63,583 nucleotides of DNA from Candidatus Babeliales bacterium (GTDB lineage Bacteria > Babelota > Babeliae > Babelales > Chromulinivoraceae): assembly GCA_018062405.1 (NCBI GenBank), contig JAGOSF010000008.1:1-63583 (forward strand), read 5' to 3'. Both the position numbers and the translations under genes were made by a program. Shown here piece after piece: positions 17,674-26,494 of the stretch. The notes under the pieces were generated by a model, which saw nothing but the letters and a program-made list of their open reading frames with translations, made no database searches and was not told the origin of the DNA. Positions within the stretch are counted from its first letter, which is position 1. The number at the start of each line of letters is the position of its first letter.

Positions 17674-19050
17674 ATGAAAAAATTTATACTTTGCATCCTC
17701 CTATCAACTTTTATGATCTGCCAATCTCATCAAAATTTTGATGAGTATAGAGATATCATAAAAACATATAGGCATTCAATAAAAAATAAAAATTTAGAGG
17801 AAGAAAAAAATCAAACAGAACAAGAAACAACTCGAGTCGAGAATCAAACAAAAACAATAAAAACCTGGACTGAACCATTAATTATTAATGCAAAAAATTA
17901 TATCAGTCGATTAACTTTTACCGAAAATATTTCATATAATCCCGGAAAATATTACAACTATCCTTCTTACTATCAAAACTATCCAGCTGCAATTATTATT
18001 GATGCAGATAACGTTGTTATAGATCTTGCAGGATTCAATCTCAGCTTAAATCCAAGCTCTGCAATAAGTTTTTTAGTCAACAATCCAACTTTTGGCATCG
18101 CTATTACCGCTGGTACAAAAAATGTTAAAATTATTTCTAGCAGCGCTACAAATTCAAAAGGATCTATAACCGACTTTACGGGTTATGCTATTTACATGCT
18201 TGGATCTACCTACACAAACAATAGCTACGATATTTATCAAAATTATATTAAAAATATCGTGATCGACAACCTATCAATTTCTTACAACACAGGCGGTATT
18301 TATTTATCCTACGGTATTTTAGCAGCTGTTACTAACTCAGAAGTTGTTTATAATTTTTCTTCACGACCAGTCTATGGAATCTCTTTTTCTAATGTTTTCG
18401 AAAGTTGTATTAAAAATAGTAAAATAGATGAAAACTACTCCTGGTCAGATATAGCAGGCATTTATTTAGAAGATACAATTGATATGACGGTTGATAGTTG
18501 TCAAATATCTCATCAAGAATCTATAAAAAAAGGTGATGCGATTGGCATACAAATTACTGCAACATCTCCTTTAAAATCCTACATGAATACTATTTCAAAA
18601 TGCATCGCTAACACCAATCTATCTTCATACACAGCAGGCAAAGAAAGTATCGGGTTTTCTATTACTGGCGGATCACACACCAACATAATCTCAGAATGCG
18701 AAACCTTTTATAACAGTCATGGACCAGCTTTTAACACCTTACCACCAGTTGTTGATCCAAAGGGTTACGGCATTAAATTAGGACGAACTTTTAATAATCA
18801 AATAACTAAAAATAAAATGGGTTATCATTCTGACTATGGAATTTTTGATATAGCAACAATCTCATCATCTTTTTATAGTAATAATATTGCAATGTTTAAT
18901 CCTGCAGGTAACTACTCAGTGACGATTCCAACAGGATCTGGATCTGAACCTTTACCTGTTGTGCTAATTTATCAAAACACTTTAGACACATTTACCTACA
19001 CAACATTGCCAATTTATGGAAATTTATCAATTTTAGCTGGTGGAACTTAA
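17674..19050 (+). CDS. exported right-handed beta-helix protein
   Basis: The signal peptide is about residues 1-18 (KKFILCILLSTFMICQS). After a charged, Gln/Glu-rich linker the protein runs as parallel-beta-helix coils. IIDADNVVIDLAGFNLSL is the usual entry motif, followed by repeating rungs such as GIAITAGTKNVKII, GIYLSYGILAAVTNSEV, GIYLEDTIDMTVDSCQI and GIKLGRTFNNQITKNKM. This fold occurs in polysaccharide lyases and surface adhesins; catalytic residues cannot be assigned. AAAGGA precedes the ATG. The stop lies ten bases before the duplicated dnaE promoter segment. Confidence 0.83.
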   Translation: MKKFILCILLSTFMICQSHQNFDEYRDIIKTYRHSIKNKNLEEEKNQTEQETTRVENQTKTIKTWTEPLIINAKNYISRLTFTENISYNPGKYYNYPSYYQNYPAAIIIDADNVVIDLAGFNLSLNPSSAISFLVNNPTFGIAITAGTKNVKIISSSATNSKGSITDFTGYAIYMLGSTYTNNSYDIYQNYIKNIVIDNLSISYNTGGIYLSYGILAAVTNSEVVYNFSSRPVYGISFSNVFESCIKNSKIDENYSWSDIAGIYLEDTIDMTVDSCQISHQESIKKGDAIGIQITATSPLKSYMNTISKCIANTNLSSYTAGKESIGFSITGGSHTNIISECETFYNSHGPAFNTLPPVVDPKGYGIKLGRTFNNQITKNKMGYHSDYGIFDIATISSSFYSNNIAMFNPAGNYSVTIPTGSGSEPLPVVLIYQNTLDTFTYTTLPIYGNLSILAGGT

Positions 19051-19059
19051 TAACGACAG

Positions 19060-19145
19060 CCCTTACATTTTTTTTGAAAGTTCGCGTAAAGTAAGTAAGT
19101 ATTAACCACTTTCTTAGCAAATAAAAAATTCATGGGCCAACACGA
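19060..19145 (+). repeat. duplicate of the dnaE promoter/leader (copy 1)
   Basis: From CCCTTACATTTTTT through TTCGCGTAAA, TAAGTAAGTAT, ACTTTCTTA and AAATTCATG this segment matches 21310-21393 at roughly four bases in five, including an ATG at the same place. It contains TTACAT (19063-19068), an 18-bp spacer and TAAAGT (19087-19092), a plausible sigma-70 promoter. Confidence 0.75.
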
Positions 19146-19266
19146 AACAAGAAATATAAAACTTTCATATCATTTCATTGATAAACTTTATGATATTATT
19201 TTATACTTACAACGATTCTGTGCTAAACTTAACATCAATGTTAAGTTTAGCACAGACCATCACTAA
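19132..19266 (+). CDS. possible 44-aa ORF behind the duplicated dnaE leader
   Basis: The ATG at 19132 occupies the position of the dnaE start in the duplicated leader and opens 44 codons (MGQHETRNIK...STDHH) ending at TAA 19264-19266. The product has a short hydrophobic stretch (LYDIILYLQRF). It shares no sequence with DnaE beyond the first codons. No Shine-Dalgarno is visible, but dnaE itself has none. The last third lies in the perfect hairpin at 19217-19256. It could be a real small gene or a chance frame. Confidence 0.35.
   Translation: MGQHETRNIKLSYHFIDKLYDIILYLQRFCAKLNINVKFSTDHH
19217..19256. repeat. perfect 18-bp hairpin with TCAA loop
   Basis: The arms 19217-19234 and 19239-19256 are exact reverse complements (TCTGTGCTAAACTTAACA and its complement) around TCAA. 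There is no following U-tract, so a standard terminator is unlikely. It stands 47 bp upstream of the DUF4143-type ATPase gene. Confidence 0.8.
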
Positions 19267-19302
19267 GCATTGATAAGATCGAATAATACGTAAGGACATA
19301 CA

Positions 19303-20481
19303 ATGTTTATTCATAGAATAATGGCTCAACATATTGCAAAATTTCAAAAATTTCCGGTAGTTGCTATCCTAGGACCACGACAATCTGGTAAAACGACATT
19401 TACTAAAAAGTATTTTACACAACATGCATTTGTCAGCTTTGAACAAGAATCAGTACGACAGGAAGCTCAACAGGATCCTGAAAAATTTTTTAAAAAATAC
19501 GAAAATCAGCATGGAATCATTATTGATGAATTTCAATATGTACCCGAAATACTTTCTTATCTTAAATATTTATCTGATGAACGAGGACTACCTGGATATT
19601 TTGTCTTAACTGGATCCTCTAATTTTTTAATGAATGAACAAATTACACAATCGCTTGCAGGACGTGTTGGAATTTTAACCATGTTGCCCCTATCAATAGG
19701 TGAACTTGAACTAGCTGGCCTGCTATCAAATCTTGATGATATTATTCTACAAGGAGGCTATCCACGAGTTTATCAAGAAAATTTTGCACCAGATGAATTC
19801 TATCCTTCTTATATTCATTCTTACATCGAACGAGACGTCCGACAATTAACCAATGTCGTTGACCTTCATCAATTTCAAAGATTTATGAAATTATGTGCTG
19901 CAAGAGTTGGTCAATTATTAAATGTTACTGATTTAGCGACAAATTGCGGTATATCTTTAAAAACAGCAGAACGTTGGCTTTCTATTTTACAAGCAAGTTA
20001 TGTTATTTTTTTACTACAACCATACCATGTTAATTTTAACAAACGAGTTATAAAGCAAACAAAATTATATTTTTATGATACCGGAATAGCTGCTTCATTA
20101 CTGGAACTAAAAGATACTCATAGCCTATCTCATAGTTATATGTATGGACATTTATTCGAAAATTTTATCATCACAGATTTAATGAAACAGTACCATTTTC
20201 GTGGCACTCAGCCACCATTATATTTTTGGCGAGATAAAAATGGTAGAATCGAAGTCGATTGTTTAATTAATCAAGGCTATCAACTCATCCCCATCGAAAT
20301 TAAATCCAGCATGACCATGCGCAATGAATATTTTGACGGATTAATACAATTTCAAGAAATGAGTCAACAAACTGCTGTAAAAAACTATGTTATCTATGCA
20401 GGCGATACAAGCGAAGAACGCAATCCTGGCATGATGCTCAGCTGGAAAAGCTTCGGATCCTTTGTTGATAAAATTTTATAA
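19303..20481 (+). CDS. AAA-type ATPase with DUF4143 C-terminal domain
   Basis: The Walker A motif GPRQSGKTT lies near residue 25-33, Walker B IIIDEFQYVPE near 71-81, and a sensor-like LTGSSNFLM near 103. It has the GRVGILTMLPLSIGEL and GGYPRVYQE motifs usual for this family, then ERDVRQLTNV and an HTH-like segment (VTDLATNCGISLKTAERWLSIL). The C-terminal DUF4143 part contains LFENFI and FWRDKNGRIEVDCLI...PIEIKSS, resembling a PD-(D/E)XK nuclease core (E-V-D, E-I-K). The family is widespread with scattered distribution and unclear function. AAGGA supports the start. It sits in the segment bounded by the duplicated dnaE leaders, suggesting acquisition as a unit. Confidence 0.88.
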   Translation: MFIHRIMAQHIAKFQKFPVVAILGPRQSGKTTFTKKYFTQHAFVSFEQESVRQEAQQDPEKFFKKYENQHGIIIDEFQYVPEILSYLKYLSDERGLPGYFVLTGSSNFLMNEQITQSLAGRVGILTMLPLSIGELELAGLLSNLDDIILQGGYPRVYQENFAPDEFYPSYIHSYIERDVRQLTNVVDLHQFQRFMKLCAARVGQLLNVTDLATNCGISLKTAERWLSILQASYVIFLLQPYHVNFNKRVIKQTKLYFYDTGIAASLLELKDTHSLSHSYMYGHLFENFIITDLMKQYHFRGTQPPLYFWRDKNGRIEVDCLINQGYQLIPIEIKSSMTMRNEYFDGLIQFQEMSQQTAVKNYVIYAGDTSEERNPGMMLSWKSFGSFVDKIL

Positions 20482-20512
20482 CTTCTAAACTATTTTTTCG
20501 GCAAACCAAATA

Positions 20513-20564
20513 TTTCTCCATGTAATCTCGGAACATGAATCCGAATTTGCATGGAGAAAAAATA
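20513..20564. terminator. hairpin downstream of the ATPase gene
   Basis: TTTCTCCATG (20513-20522) pairs with CATGGAGAAA (20550-20559), followed by AAAATAAAA. The loop is 27 bases. On the minus strand the stem would be followed by T-poor sequence; on the plus strand by A-rich sequence. Terminator function is only possible. The remaining 20565-20757 stretch is AT-rich with a GCCTAGGC palindrome and no gene. Confidence 0.4.
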
Positions 20565-20757
20565 AAAAGTCATACGATTTTAAACTTTTTCGTCATAATT
20601 TCACAAAAACCTGAGGCGCCAAACCAATCAATTAATCAATCAGAAATTTTTATGTTAAACTATTCCCTTGCCTAGGCGTTTTTTGATAAAATAGTTTCAA
20701 ATAAAAAACCTCAGAGACTTTATAAAAATTTTTCTAAAAAAGGAAAAGATATAGATT

Positions 20758-21234
20758 ATGAAAAAAATATTTATCTTATTCTTATTAATAAATTTAACTG
20801 GAATTACCATTTCAATGATGAACCCATCTCATCCATTACTATCTCTAAATCCAACGCCAGCACAAGGAATTTATCCAACTCGTTATTTTAGCTATAATTA
20901 TATTTTTACTAATACTACAAAAAAGAAAATTTATATTAGAATAGAAACTTGGTTACTTCCTGTAAATGGATCTCCTGGTTTTAATTATAACTCTCAAATA
21001 ATTGAGATTGATCCAAATCAATCTTCAGCTATAAATCAAGAAAACATACCTTCAGCTGATGCTATTTTAACAGGAAGATACGCGTTATCAACCTCTCAAT
21101 CTACTAAATTCGATAACAATAAAAACATTCAATGGTCTTACCTCAAAATTAATAATCAAAGAACAGAAACTTCTATTAATCCACAAACATCTGTTAAAAT
21201 CGTTCAAAAAAAAGGTAAACTCCGCTTTCAATAA
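20758..21234 (+). CDS. small exported beta-rich protein, 158 aa
   Basis: Not recognised. The signal peptide spans about residues 1-20 (KKIFILFLLINLTGITIS). The mature part begins with prolines, then FSYNYIFTNTTKKKIYIRIETWL and alternating polar/hydrophobic strands, ending in a basic tail (KIVQKKGKLRF). The FTN-T opening followed by short strands resembles the small exported protein at 57186 and, loosely, the N-terminal domain of the giant proteins (FTNNTGYSCNF). An AAGGA lies rather far upstream of the ATG. A strong terminator follows at 21252. Confidence 0.72.
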   Translation: MKKIFILFLLINLTGITISMMNPSHPLLSLNPTPAQGIYPTRYFSYNYIFTNTTKKKIYIRIETWLLPVNGSPGFNYNSQIIEIDPNQSSAINQENIPSADAILTGRYALSTSQSTKFDNNKNIQWSYLKINNQRTETSINPQTSVKIVQKKGKLRFQ

Positions 21235-21251
21235 ATTCTAATGATTTATCA

Positions 21252-21288
21252 AGAGCAGAGAGCTTTAACAACTTTCTGCTCTTTTTTT
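21252..21288 (+). terminator. rho-independent terminator
   Basis: AGAGCAGA (21252-21259) pairs with TCTGCTCT (21275-21282), followed by TTTTTTT. It separates the small exported gene from the dnaE promoter. Confidence 0.85.
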
Positions 21289-21309
21289 GTCAAAAACCTC
21301 AATTTCATA

Positions 21310-21393
21310 CCCCTTACATTTTTTCGAATTTTCGCGTAAAATAAGTAAGTATCAACAACTTTCTTAACCAACGCTACAAAATTCATGACCAAA
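21310..21393 (+). promoter_or_regulatory. dnaE promoter and leader (copy 2 of the duplicated segment)
   Basis: TTACAT (21314-21319), a 17-bp spacer and TAAAAT (21337-21342) form a good sigma-70 promoter. About 40 bases later comes the dnaE ATG with no recognisable Shine-Dalgarno. The same block occurs at 19060-19145, with conserved ACTTTCTTA and AAATTCATG. Confidence 0.65.
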
Positions 21394-24300
21394 CACTTTA
21401 CCCATCTTCACGTCCATACCGAATATTCACTGCTTGATGGTGCTATCGACCTTCAAGAGTTGGTTGATCATGCAAAAAAACAAGGACTCAAAGCCCTTGC
21501 CATGACCGATCATGGTAATATTTTTGGTGCCGTCAAATTTTTTCAGCTCTGCAAAAAAGCTGGAATCAAGCCTATTTTGGGTATGGAAGCCTACATCACG
21601 GATAATGTTGACAATAGATCAGTCGATAATAAATATTATCACACGATTTTGTTGGTACAAAATGAAATTGGTTATAAAAATCTTTGTAAACTTATCTCTT
21701 TTTCTTATCAAGAAGGTTTTTATTTTAAACCTCGTATCGATTATAAACAGCTGGAAAAATACCATGAAGGGCTAATTGTCACCTCAGCATGCCTTGGCGG
21801 ACACATTAATCGATTATTACAAGCTGATCAAAAAGATGAAGCGATAAAACTTATTCAATGGCACCAAAATCTACTAGGTAAAGATCGTTATTACCTTGAA
21901 GTTCAACCAGAAGATCAACAAGAACAGGCTGATTATAATCAAAAATTATATGAACTTTCTGCAATTACTGGGGCTCCTTTAGTTGCAGCAACCGATTGCC
22001 ACTATCTTTCGCTTGAAGATCATGAAGCTCATGAAATTATGCTTGCCCTACAAACAGGCAAAAAATGGGACGATCCAACGCGCTTTACATTTGGTGAATG
22101 CAGAGCTTACATGCGATCAGAACAAGAAATGCTCGAGATTTTTACCGAACATCCGCAAGCTGTTTATAATACCGGTGTCATTGCCGACATGTGCAACTTT
22201 GAATTTACAACCGACAAACTATTCTTCCCCGAATTTAAAATTCCTGATGAAAAAACAGATACCCAATACTTTAGAGAATTATGCCTTGCAGGGCTTGATC
22301 TATTAATTGAAAATAAACGAATCGATACAGAAAAAAAAGCTCTCTACCTTGAACGGCTAAATATCGAGATGGATTTAATCGTCAACATGGGATTTGTTGG
22401 CTATTTTCTTATCGTAAGTGATTTTATTATGTGGGCACGCGCTCAAAACATCCCTGTAGGACCTGGCCGTGGTTCTGCTGCTGGAGCTTTAGTTGCATGG
22501 TGCTTACAAATTACCAATATTGATCCTTTAGAATATAATCTACTTTTTGAACGATTCTTAAATCCAGAACGAGTCTCGATGCCTGATATCGATATCGATT
22601 TTTGCATTGAAGGCCGCGAGACGGTTATCAATCATATAAAAAATCAGTATGGCCATGATCGAGTTTGCCAAATTATCACCTTTGGAACCATGATGGCAAA
22701 AGGCGTCGTAAAAGACGTTGCTCGAGTTTTAGGCATGTCATTTGAAGATTCAAATATGATCACGTCGCTCATCCCTGAACAACTTAAAATTTCGCTTAAA
22801 GAAGCTCTAGAACAAGAGCCTCGCTTACAAGAAATGATCAACAGCAATCCTCAAATCAAACATTTATTTGATATTGCATTTCGCCTTGAAGGTAAAACTC
22901 GTCATGCATCAAAGCATGCTGCAGGAATCGTTATTACACCACTGCCTGTCGATGAAATGCTTCCAATTTACATTCCACCAAAAACCGATGAACTTGTTGC
23001 TCAATATGCAATGACCGAACTTGAATCGATTGGTTTTTTAAAAATCGATCTTTTAGGCCTTAAAAACTTAACGTTAATTAAAAAAGCTGTTGATCTCATT
23101 AAAAAAAATCACAACGTCGAAATCAACATCGATTTATTACCACTGCAAGATCCTGCGACCTTTCAATTACTCCAAGAAGGAAAAACCTCTGGTGTATTCC
23201 AACTTGAATCAAGCGGATTAAAAGATGTTTTAAGAAAATTAAAACCAACAAAATTCGAAGATATTATCGCGGTTAACGCATTGTACCGACCGGGACCGCT
23301 TGGCTCTGGCATGGTCGAAGATTTTATTTTACGAAAAAATGGTAAACAAAAAATTGAATACATTTTCCCTGAACTTGAACCAGTTCTTGCAGAAACGTAT
23401 GGAGTCATTGTTTATCAAGAGCAGGTTATGAAAATTGCTTCAACAATTGCTGGTTATTCACTTGGCGAATCTGATATTTTACGCCGCGCTATGGGTAAGA
23501 AAAAAGCTGACGTCATGGCAGAGCAAAAGTTATTATTTGTAGAGCGAGCAAAAGAACGAAAATTTAATGTTACGAAAGCTGAAAAACTTTTTGATCTGAT
23601 GGCCTACTTTGCTGGATATGGTTTTAACAAATCTCACTCTGCAGCCTATGCCATGATCGCGTTTCAGACAGCCTATTTAAAAGCAAATTACCCAGCAGAA
23701 TTTGCGGCAGCCCTCATTTCACTGGAATCAACCAATGCTGAAAAAATGAGCTTTTATTTAAAAGAAGCTCATGATATGAAATTAGATATTTTACCGCCCA
23801 GCGTCAACGAATCTCATATCGACTTTAACGTCGTCAATGGTAAAATTTTATTTGGATTACAAGGTATTAAAAACATCGGGCATGTTTCGTTGGATAATAT
23901 TATTGCTGAGCGAGAAAAAAATGGACCTTTTACGGATCTATTTAACTTCTGTACCAGAATTGACTTACGAACATCAAACAAACGTGTACTTGAAAATTTA
24001 ATCTGTGCTGGTGCCTTTGATCAACTTCCAGGAACTCGTTCTCAAAAGATTAATGAACTATCCCAAATTATTGATCTTGCCGTTGAGTCTAAAAAGCGCA
24101 AAGAAACAGGTCAACTTTCGATGTTTGCACAAGAACAGGATAATGATAACCAAGGACCCTACCAGTACCAACCTTGCACTGCCTGGACAGAAAAAGAAAA
24201 ATTAGAAAAAGAAAAAGAAGTTTTAGGCTTTTATATTAGCTCTCACCCACTCCATGGATATACTCAATTTTTTAATTGGGCAAAAATACAAGAAATCAAT

Positions 24301-24831
24301 GCTATTCAAGAACAATATCTTAACGTTTCAGGGCAAACAGAAGCGATTGTCACGATATGCGGACTTGTTACGAGTAAAAAAATAATTTCCACAAAAAAAG
24401 GCGATCGCATGGCCTTTTTACAAGTAGAAGATTTAACGCATAGCGCTGAAATCATTGTATTTCCAAAACTGTTTGCAAAAATAGAAAATCAACTTCAAGA
24501 ACATTCTATGTTTGTTATGAGAGGAACATTAGATACGCTCAGCACACCTGTATGCAAAATTTTAGCTAATGAAATAAGCCCCGTTGATCTATTTTTTACT
24601 AACTGGCCACAAGTTGAAGGCGTAACGCTAACTTTACCAATAACAGCAGAACCTTCTATTGCAGAAATTATAAAAGAAAAACTCTCACCTGGTAAAACAT
24701 CTTTAAATATTATTTTTAAAGAACATGAAAAAACAATTCTTTTAAAATCTCACAAAAAATTTGCAATCACGATTGATATTTTACAGGACCTTGCAACAGA
24801 TTATAATATTAAAGTTAAAATTATTCTTTAA
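21385..24831 (+). CDS. dnaE: DNA polymerase III alpha subunit
   Basis: Replicative polymerase of the C family. An N-terminal PHP domain (FTHLHVHTEYSLLDGAI, AMTDHGNIFG) is followed by the polymerase core, with PGRGSAAGALVAWCL and the catalytic PDIDIDF. Later come GKTRHASKHAAGIV, ALYRPGPLGSGM and GYGFNKSHSAAYA. A helix-hairpin-helix region (FGLQGIKNIGHVS) and a C-terminal OB-fold region (VTICGLVTSKKIISTKKGDRMAFLQVED) complete the DnaE1 architecture. At 1148 aa it is full length. The ATG at 21385 follows the promoter described separately; there is no clear Shine-Dalgarno. Its stop overlaps the 3' end of the convergent TPR-like gene by 11 bp. Confidence 0.98.
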   Translation: MTKHFTHLHVHTEYSLLDGAIDLQELVDHAKKQGLKALAMTDHGNIFGAVKFFQLCKKAGIKPILGMEAYITDNVDNRSVDNKYYHTILLVQNEIGYKNLCKLISFSYQEGFYFKPRIDYKQLEKYHEGLIVTSACLGGHINRLLQADQKDEAIKLIQWHQNLLGKDRYYLEVQPEDQQEQADYNQKLYELSAITGAPLVAATDCHYLSLEDHEAHEIMLALQTGKKWDDPTRFTFGECRAYMRSEQEMLEIFTEHPQAVYNTGVIADMCNFEFTTDKLFFPEFKIPDEKTDTQYFRELCLAGLDLLIENKRIDTEKKALYLERLNIEMDLIVNMGFVGYFLIVSDFIMWARAQNIPVGPGRGSAAGALVAWCLQITNIDPLEYNLLFERFLNPERVSMPDIDIDFCIEGRETVINHIKNQYGHDRVCQIITFGTMMAKGVVKDVARVLGMSFEDSNMITSLIPEQLKISLKEALEQEPRLQEMINSNPQIKHLFDIAFRLEGKTRHASKHAAGIVITPLPVDEMLPIYIPPKTDELVAQYAMTELESIGFLKIDLLGLKNLTLIKKAVDLIKKNHNVEINIDLLPLQDPATFQLLQEGKTSGVFQLESSGLKDVLRKLKPTKFEDIIAVNALYRPGPLGSGMVEDFILRKNGKQKIEYIFPELEPVLAETYGVIVYQEQVMKIASTIAGYSLGESDILRRAMGKKKADVMAEQKLLFVERAKERKFNVTKAEKLFDLMAYFAGYGFNKSHSAAYAMIAFQTAYLKANYPAEFAAALISLESTNAEKMSFYLKEAHDMKLDILPPSVNESHIDFNVVNGKILFGLQGIKNIGHVSLDNIIAEREKNGPFTDLFNFCTRIDLRTSNKRVLENLICAGAFDQLPGTRSQKINELSQIIDLAVESKKRKETGQLSMFAQEQDNDNQGPYQYQPCTAWTEKEKLEKEKEVLGFYISSHPLHGYTQFFNWAKIQEINAIQEQYLNVSGQTEAIVTICGLVTSKKIISTKKGDRMAFLQVEDLTHSAEIIVFPKLFAKIENQLQEHSMFVMRGTLDTLSTPVCKILANEISPVDLFFTNWPQVEGVTLTLPITAEPSIAEIIKEKLSPGKTSLNIIFKEHEKTILLKSHKKFAITIDILQDLATDYNIKVKIIL

Positions 24832-25477
24832 CGTCTAATAAAACTTTTTCAGCTATATTATAAAAATAATCATCAGAAACTCTCAATTTTGCCATAAATC
24901 TTGTCAAAGCATAAGAATCTTCAATTTTTGCATATAAATCTAATGCCTGAAAAAGATACATCTCAATTTGAGGATTTTGCGAATCATGAAAAAGCAAGGC
25001 TAAAAAAGTATACCCATACAATTCGGCTTTTAAAATACTATTTCGTGTCATTAAATAGACATGCAATCGATTAATCAACAGCCCAAAATTTTTCATCTGA
25101 ACTGCTAAAATCGCAAACCGAGCAAAGCTATTAATAATACCAACCTGATCTTGCAAAATATCATAAACATCTAATAAAGCTTCTAATATTTTTAAATCGT
25201 TTTTAAATAAAGCAACATGCTCATAGACAGCAATTGCTTTTCGATAATCACCATTTTTTTTATAAATATTTGCAGCCTGATGATAACTATCAAGTGCTGC
25301 ATCATCATCAAAAGCTAAAAAAATATCGCCTTCTAACTGATAGGCAAAAGCTTGATCGGTAATTGAATGCATCAAAAGCTTATAAACACTCAATGCCCGT
25401 TCTTTTTCGCCACGAGAAATAAAATCAGCTAATTTAAACCAAGCAATATTATGCGACCCTGATGACAGTAATTTCAT
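24821..25477 (-). CDS. TPR-like helical repeat protein, 218 aa
   Basis: A soluble helical protein without signal peptide. Segments such as AYQLEGDIFLAFDDDAALDSYHQAANIYKKNGDYRKAIAVYEHVA follow the tetratricopeptide pattern (paired helices of about 34 residues with Gly/Ala and Tyr at fixed positions); only its key spacing is evident. Such proteins serve as protein-protein scaffolds. AAAAGGG eight bases upstream of the ATG at 25477 supports the start. It converges on dnaE with an 11-bp overlap of the 3' ends, with no room for a terminator. Partner unknown. Confidence 0.72.
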   Translation of the reverse strand: MKLLSSGSHNIAWFKLADFISRGEKERALSVYKLLMHSITDQAFAYQLEGDIFLAFDDDAALDSYHQAANIYKKNGDYRKAIAVYEHVALFKNDLKILEALLDVYDILQDQVGIINSFARFAILAVQMKNFGLLINRLHVYLMTRNSILKAELYGYTFLALLFHDSQNPQIEMYLFQALDLYAKIEDSYALTRFMAKLRVSDDYFYNIAEKVLLDVKE

Positions 25478-25669
25478 CTACTCTACCCTTTTTATTGCGT
25501 CCATAAAGTTTTTCAACACTATAATGTATATCATCTATTTTAAAAAAAATAATTTTTTATTTTAACAAAAAAAATAAATTGATGAAATAAGAAAAAAAAT
25601 GGGAAGAAATAAAAAAACAGAAAGTATAAAATGTGATGAAAAATGAAATTTTAGATAGAAGATTATAGC

Positions 25670-25777
25670 CCATCGCCGCCTTCGGCTAATTCGGGTAGTC
25701 TTCGTATTTTGCTTATAATATTAATTTATTATCATTCTTCATTATGGCGTTAGCCAAACGAAGCCTTGGCGAAGACT
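25670..25777. repeat. cluster of short palindromes downstream of tRNA-Phe
   Basis: AGTCTTCG (25697-25704) is the inverse of CGAAGACT (25770-25777), the latter overlapping the tRNA CCA end. GGCTAA (25684-25689) is the inverse of TTAGCC (25750-25755). GCCGCCTTCGGC and GAAGCCTTGGCGAAG form local hairpins. It could be a tRNA 3' processing/termination structure or an intergenic repeat element. The rest of 25478-25669 is A-rich with no gene. Confidence 0.55.
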
Positions 25778-25851
25778 GGTGCCCAGAGATGGAATCGAAC
25801 CACCGACACTCTGCTCTTCAGGCAGATGCTCTACCACTGAGCTACCTGGGC
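25777..25851 (-). tRNA. tRNA-Phe (GAA)
   Basis: On the minus strand the 75-nt sequence folds as a standard cloverleaf. The 7-bp acceptor GCCCAGG/TCTGGGC has one G-T pair. The D-arm has GCTC...GAGC. The anticodon stem TCTGC/GCAGA encloses loop CTGAAGA with anticodon GAA, and the T-loop is TTCGATT. The CCA end is encoded. A near-consensus promoter lies about 58 bp upstream. Confidence 0.97.
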
Positions 25852-25908
25852 TTATACACGAAATGAAAATTTCGAAAATATTGATCAAAACAGATCAAAG
25901 ATAGATAT

Positions 25909-25937
25909 AGAATACCCTGCCTTATGATCTTTGTCAA
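25909..25937 (-). promoter_or_regulatory. sigma-70 promoter for tRNA-Phe
   Basis: On the minus strand TTGACA (25937-25932), a 17-bp spacer and TATTCT (25914-25909) precede the tRNA by about 58 bp. It is one of the best consensus promoters in the window. Confidence 0.8.
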
Positions 25938-25968
25938 CCATGATATTGCGTAAATAAATAGAATATAC

Positions 25969-26009
25969 AAAGAAGGCAAAGAAATTTCGAATATCTCTCT
26001 GCCTTCTTT
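25969..26009. terminator. hairpin between tRNA promoter and 26030 gene
   Basis: AAAGAAGGCA (25969-25978) pairs with TGCCTTCTTT (26000-26009) with a 21-base loop. It lies just downstream of the minus-strand gene at 26030 and may terminate it, although the tract after the stem on that strand is not T-rich. Confidence 0.5.
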
Positions 26010-26029
26010 TGGATTTAAAAAAATATCAA

Positions 26030-26437
26030 CTATTTTTTAGATTTTATATTATTTAAAAAGCCTTTTTTAAAACCAGAGCCAAAAGAAGCTTCTTCTTTAG
26101 CTTTTTCTTTAGCTTTTTCTTTAGCTTTTTCTTCAAGATCCGGTAGAACAACTTCTCTAACCATTTCAAGCATCAGTTTTTCCACGCGTAATAGATGTAT
26201 CATCGCTGCGATTTCAGGATTATGCCTTGTTATCACAACTGGTTTTGAACCTGACTCTGTTATCAGCATAAGAGAATCTCCTAAAACTTTCATTGTTTCT
26301 ACAACTGTATTTGAATCTGATCCTGTTGTTTTTATAGCAAAAGTTTCTGAATCTGGAAAAAAAAGATATCTTTCTTCCTCCATAGCCTGCAATAATCCAA
26401 AAGAACTCAATAAAACCAACAATCCCAACTTTTTCAT
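26030..26437 (-). CDS. small exported protein with Lys/Glu/Ala repeat, 135 aa
   Basis: Not recognised. The signal peptide ends near residue 18 (KKLGLLVLLSSFGLLQA). The mature part has a short beta-like region (TFAIKTTGSDSNTVVETM), then a helix (EIAAMIHLLRVEKLMLEMVRE). A low-complexity EKAKEKAKEKAKEE segment encoded by a 12-bp DNA repeat (26099-26133) precedes a basic C-terminus (FKKGFLNNIKSKK). AGGG six bases upstream of the ATG supports the start. It is divergent from the Rpn-type nuclease, whose flanking direct repeat lies in the shared upstream region. Confidence 0.72.
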   Translation of the reverse strand: MKKLGLLVLLSSFGLLQAMEEERYLFFPDSETFAIKTTGSDSNTVVETMKVLGDSLMLITESGSKPVVITRHNPEIAAMIHLLRVEKLMLEMVREVVLPDLEEKAKEKAKEKAKEEASFGSGFKKGFLNNIKSKK

Positions 26438-26494
26438 GATAAACCCTAACGCTACTTATCCTAACTGTATTTATTTCGACAATTAGAATATCAG

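Noticed and set aside
25861..25908. Two GATCAAA copies upstream of tRNA-Phe as members of the mini-hairpin family
   Set aside because: The tail motif is present but the preceding 4-3-4 hairpins are missing.
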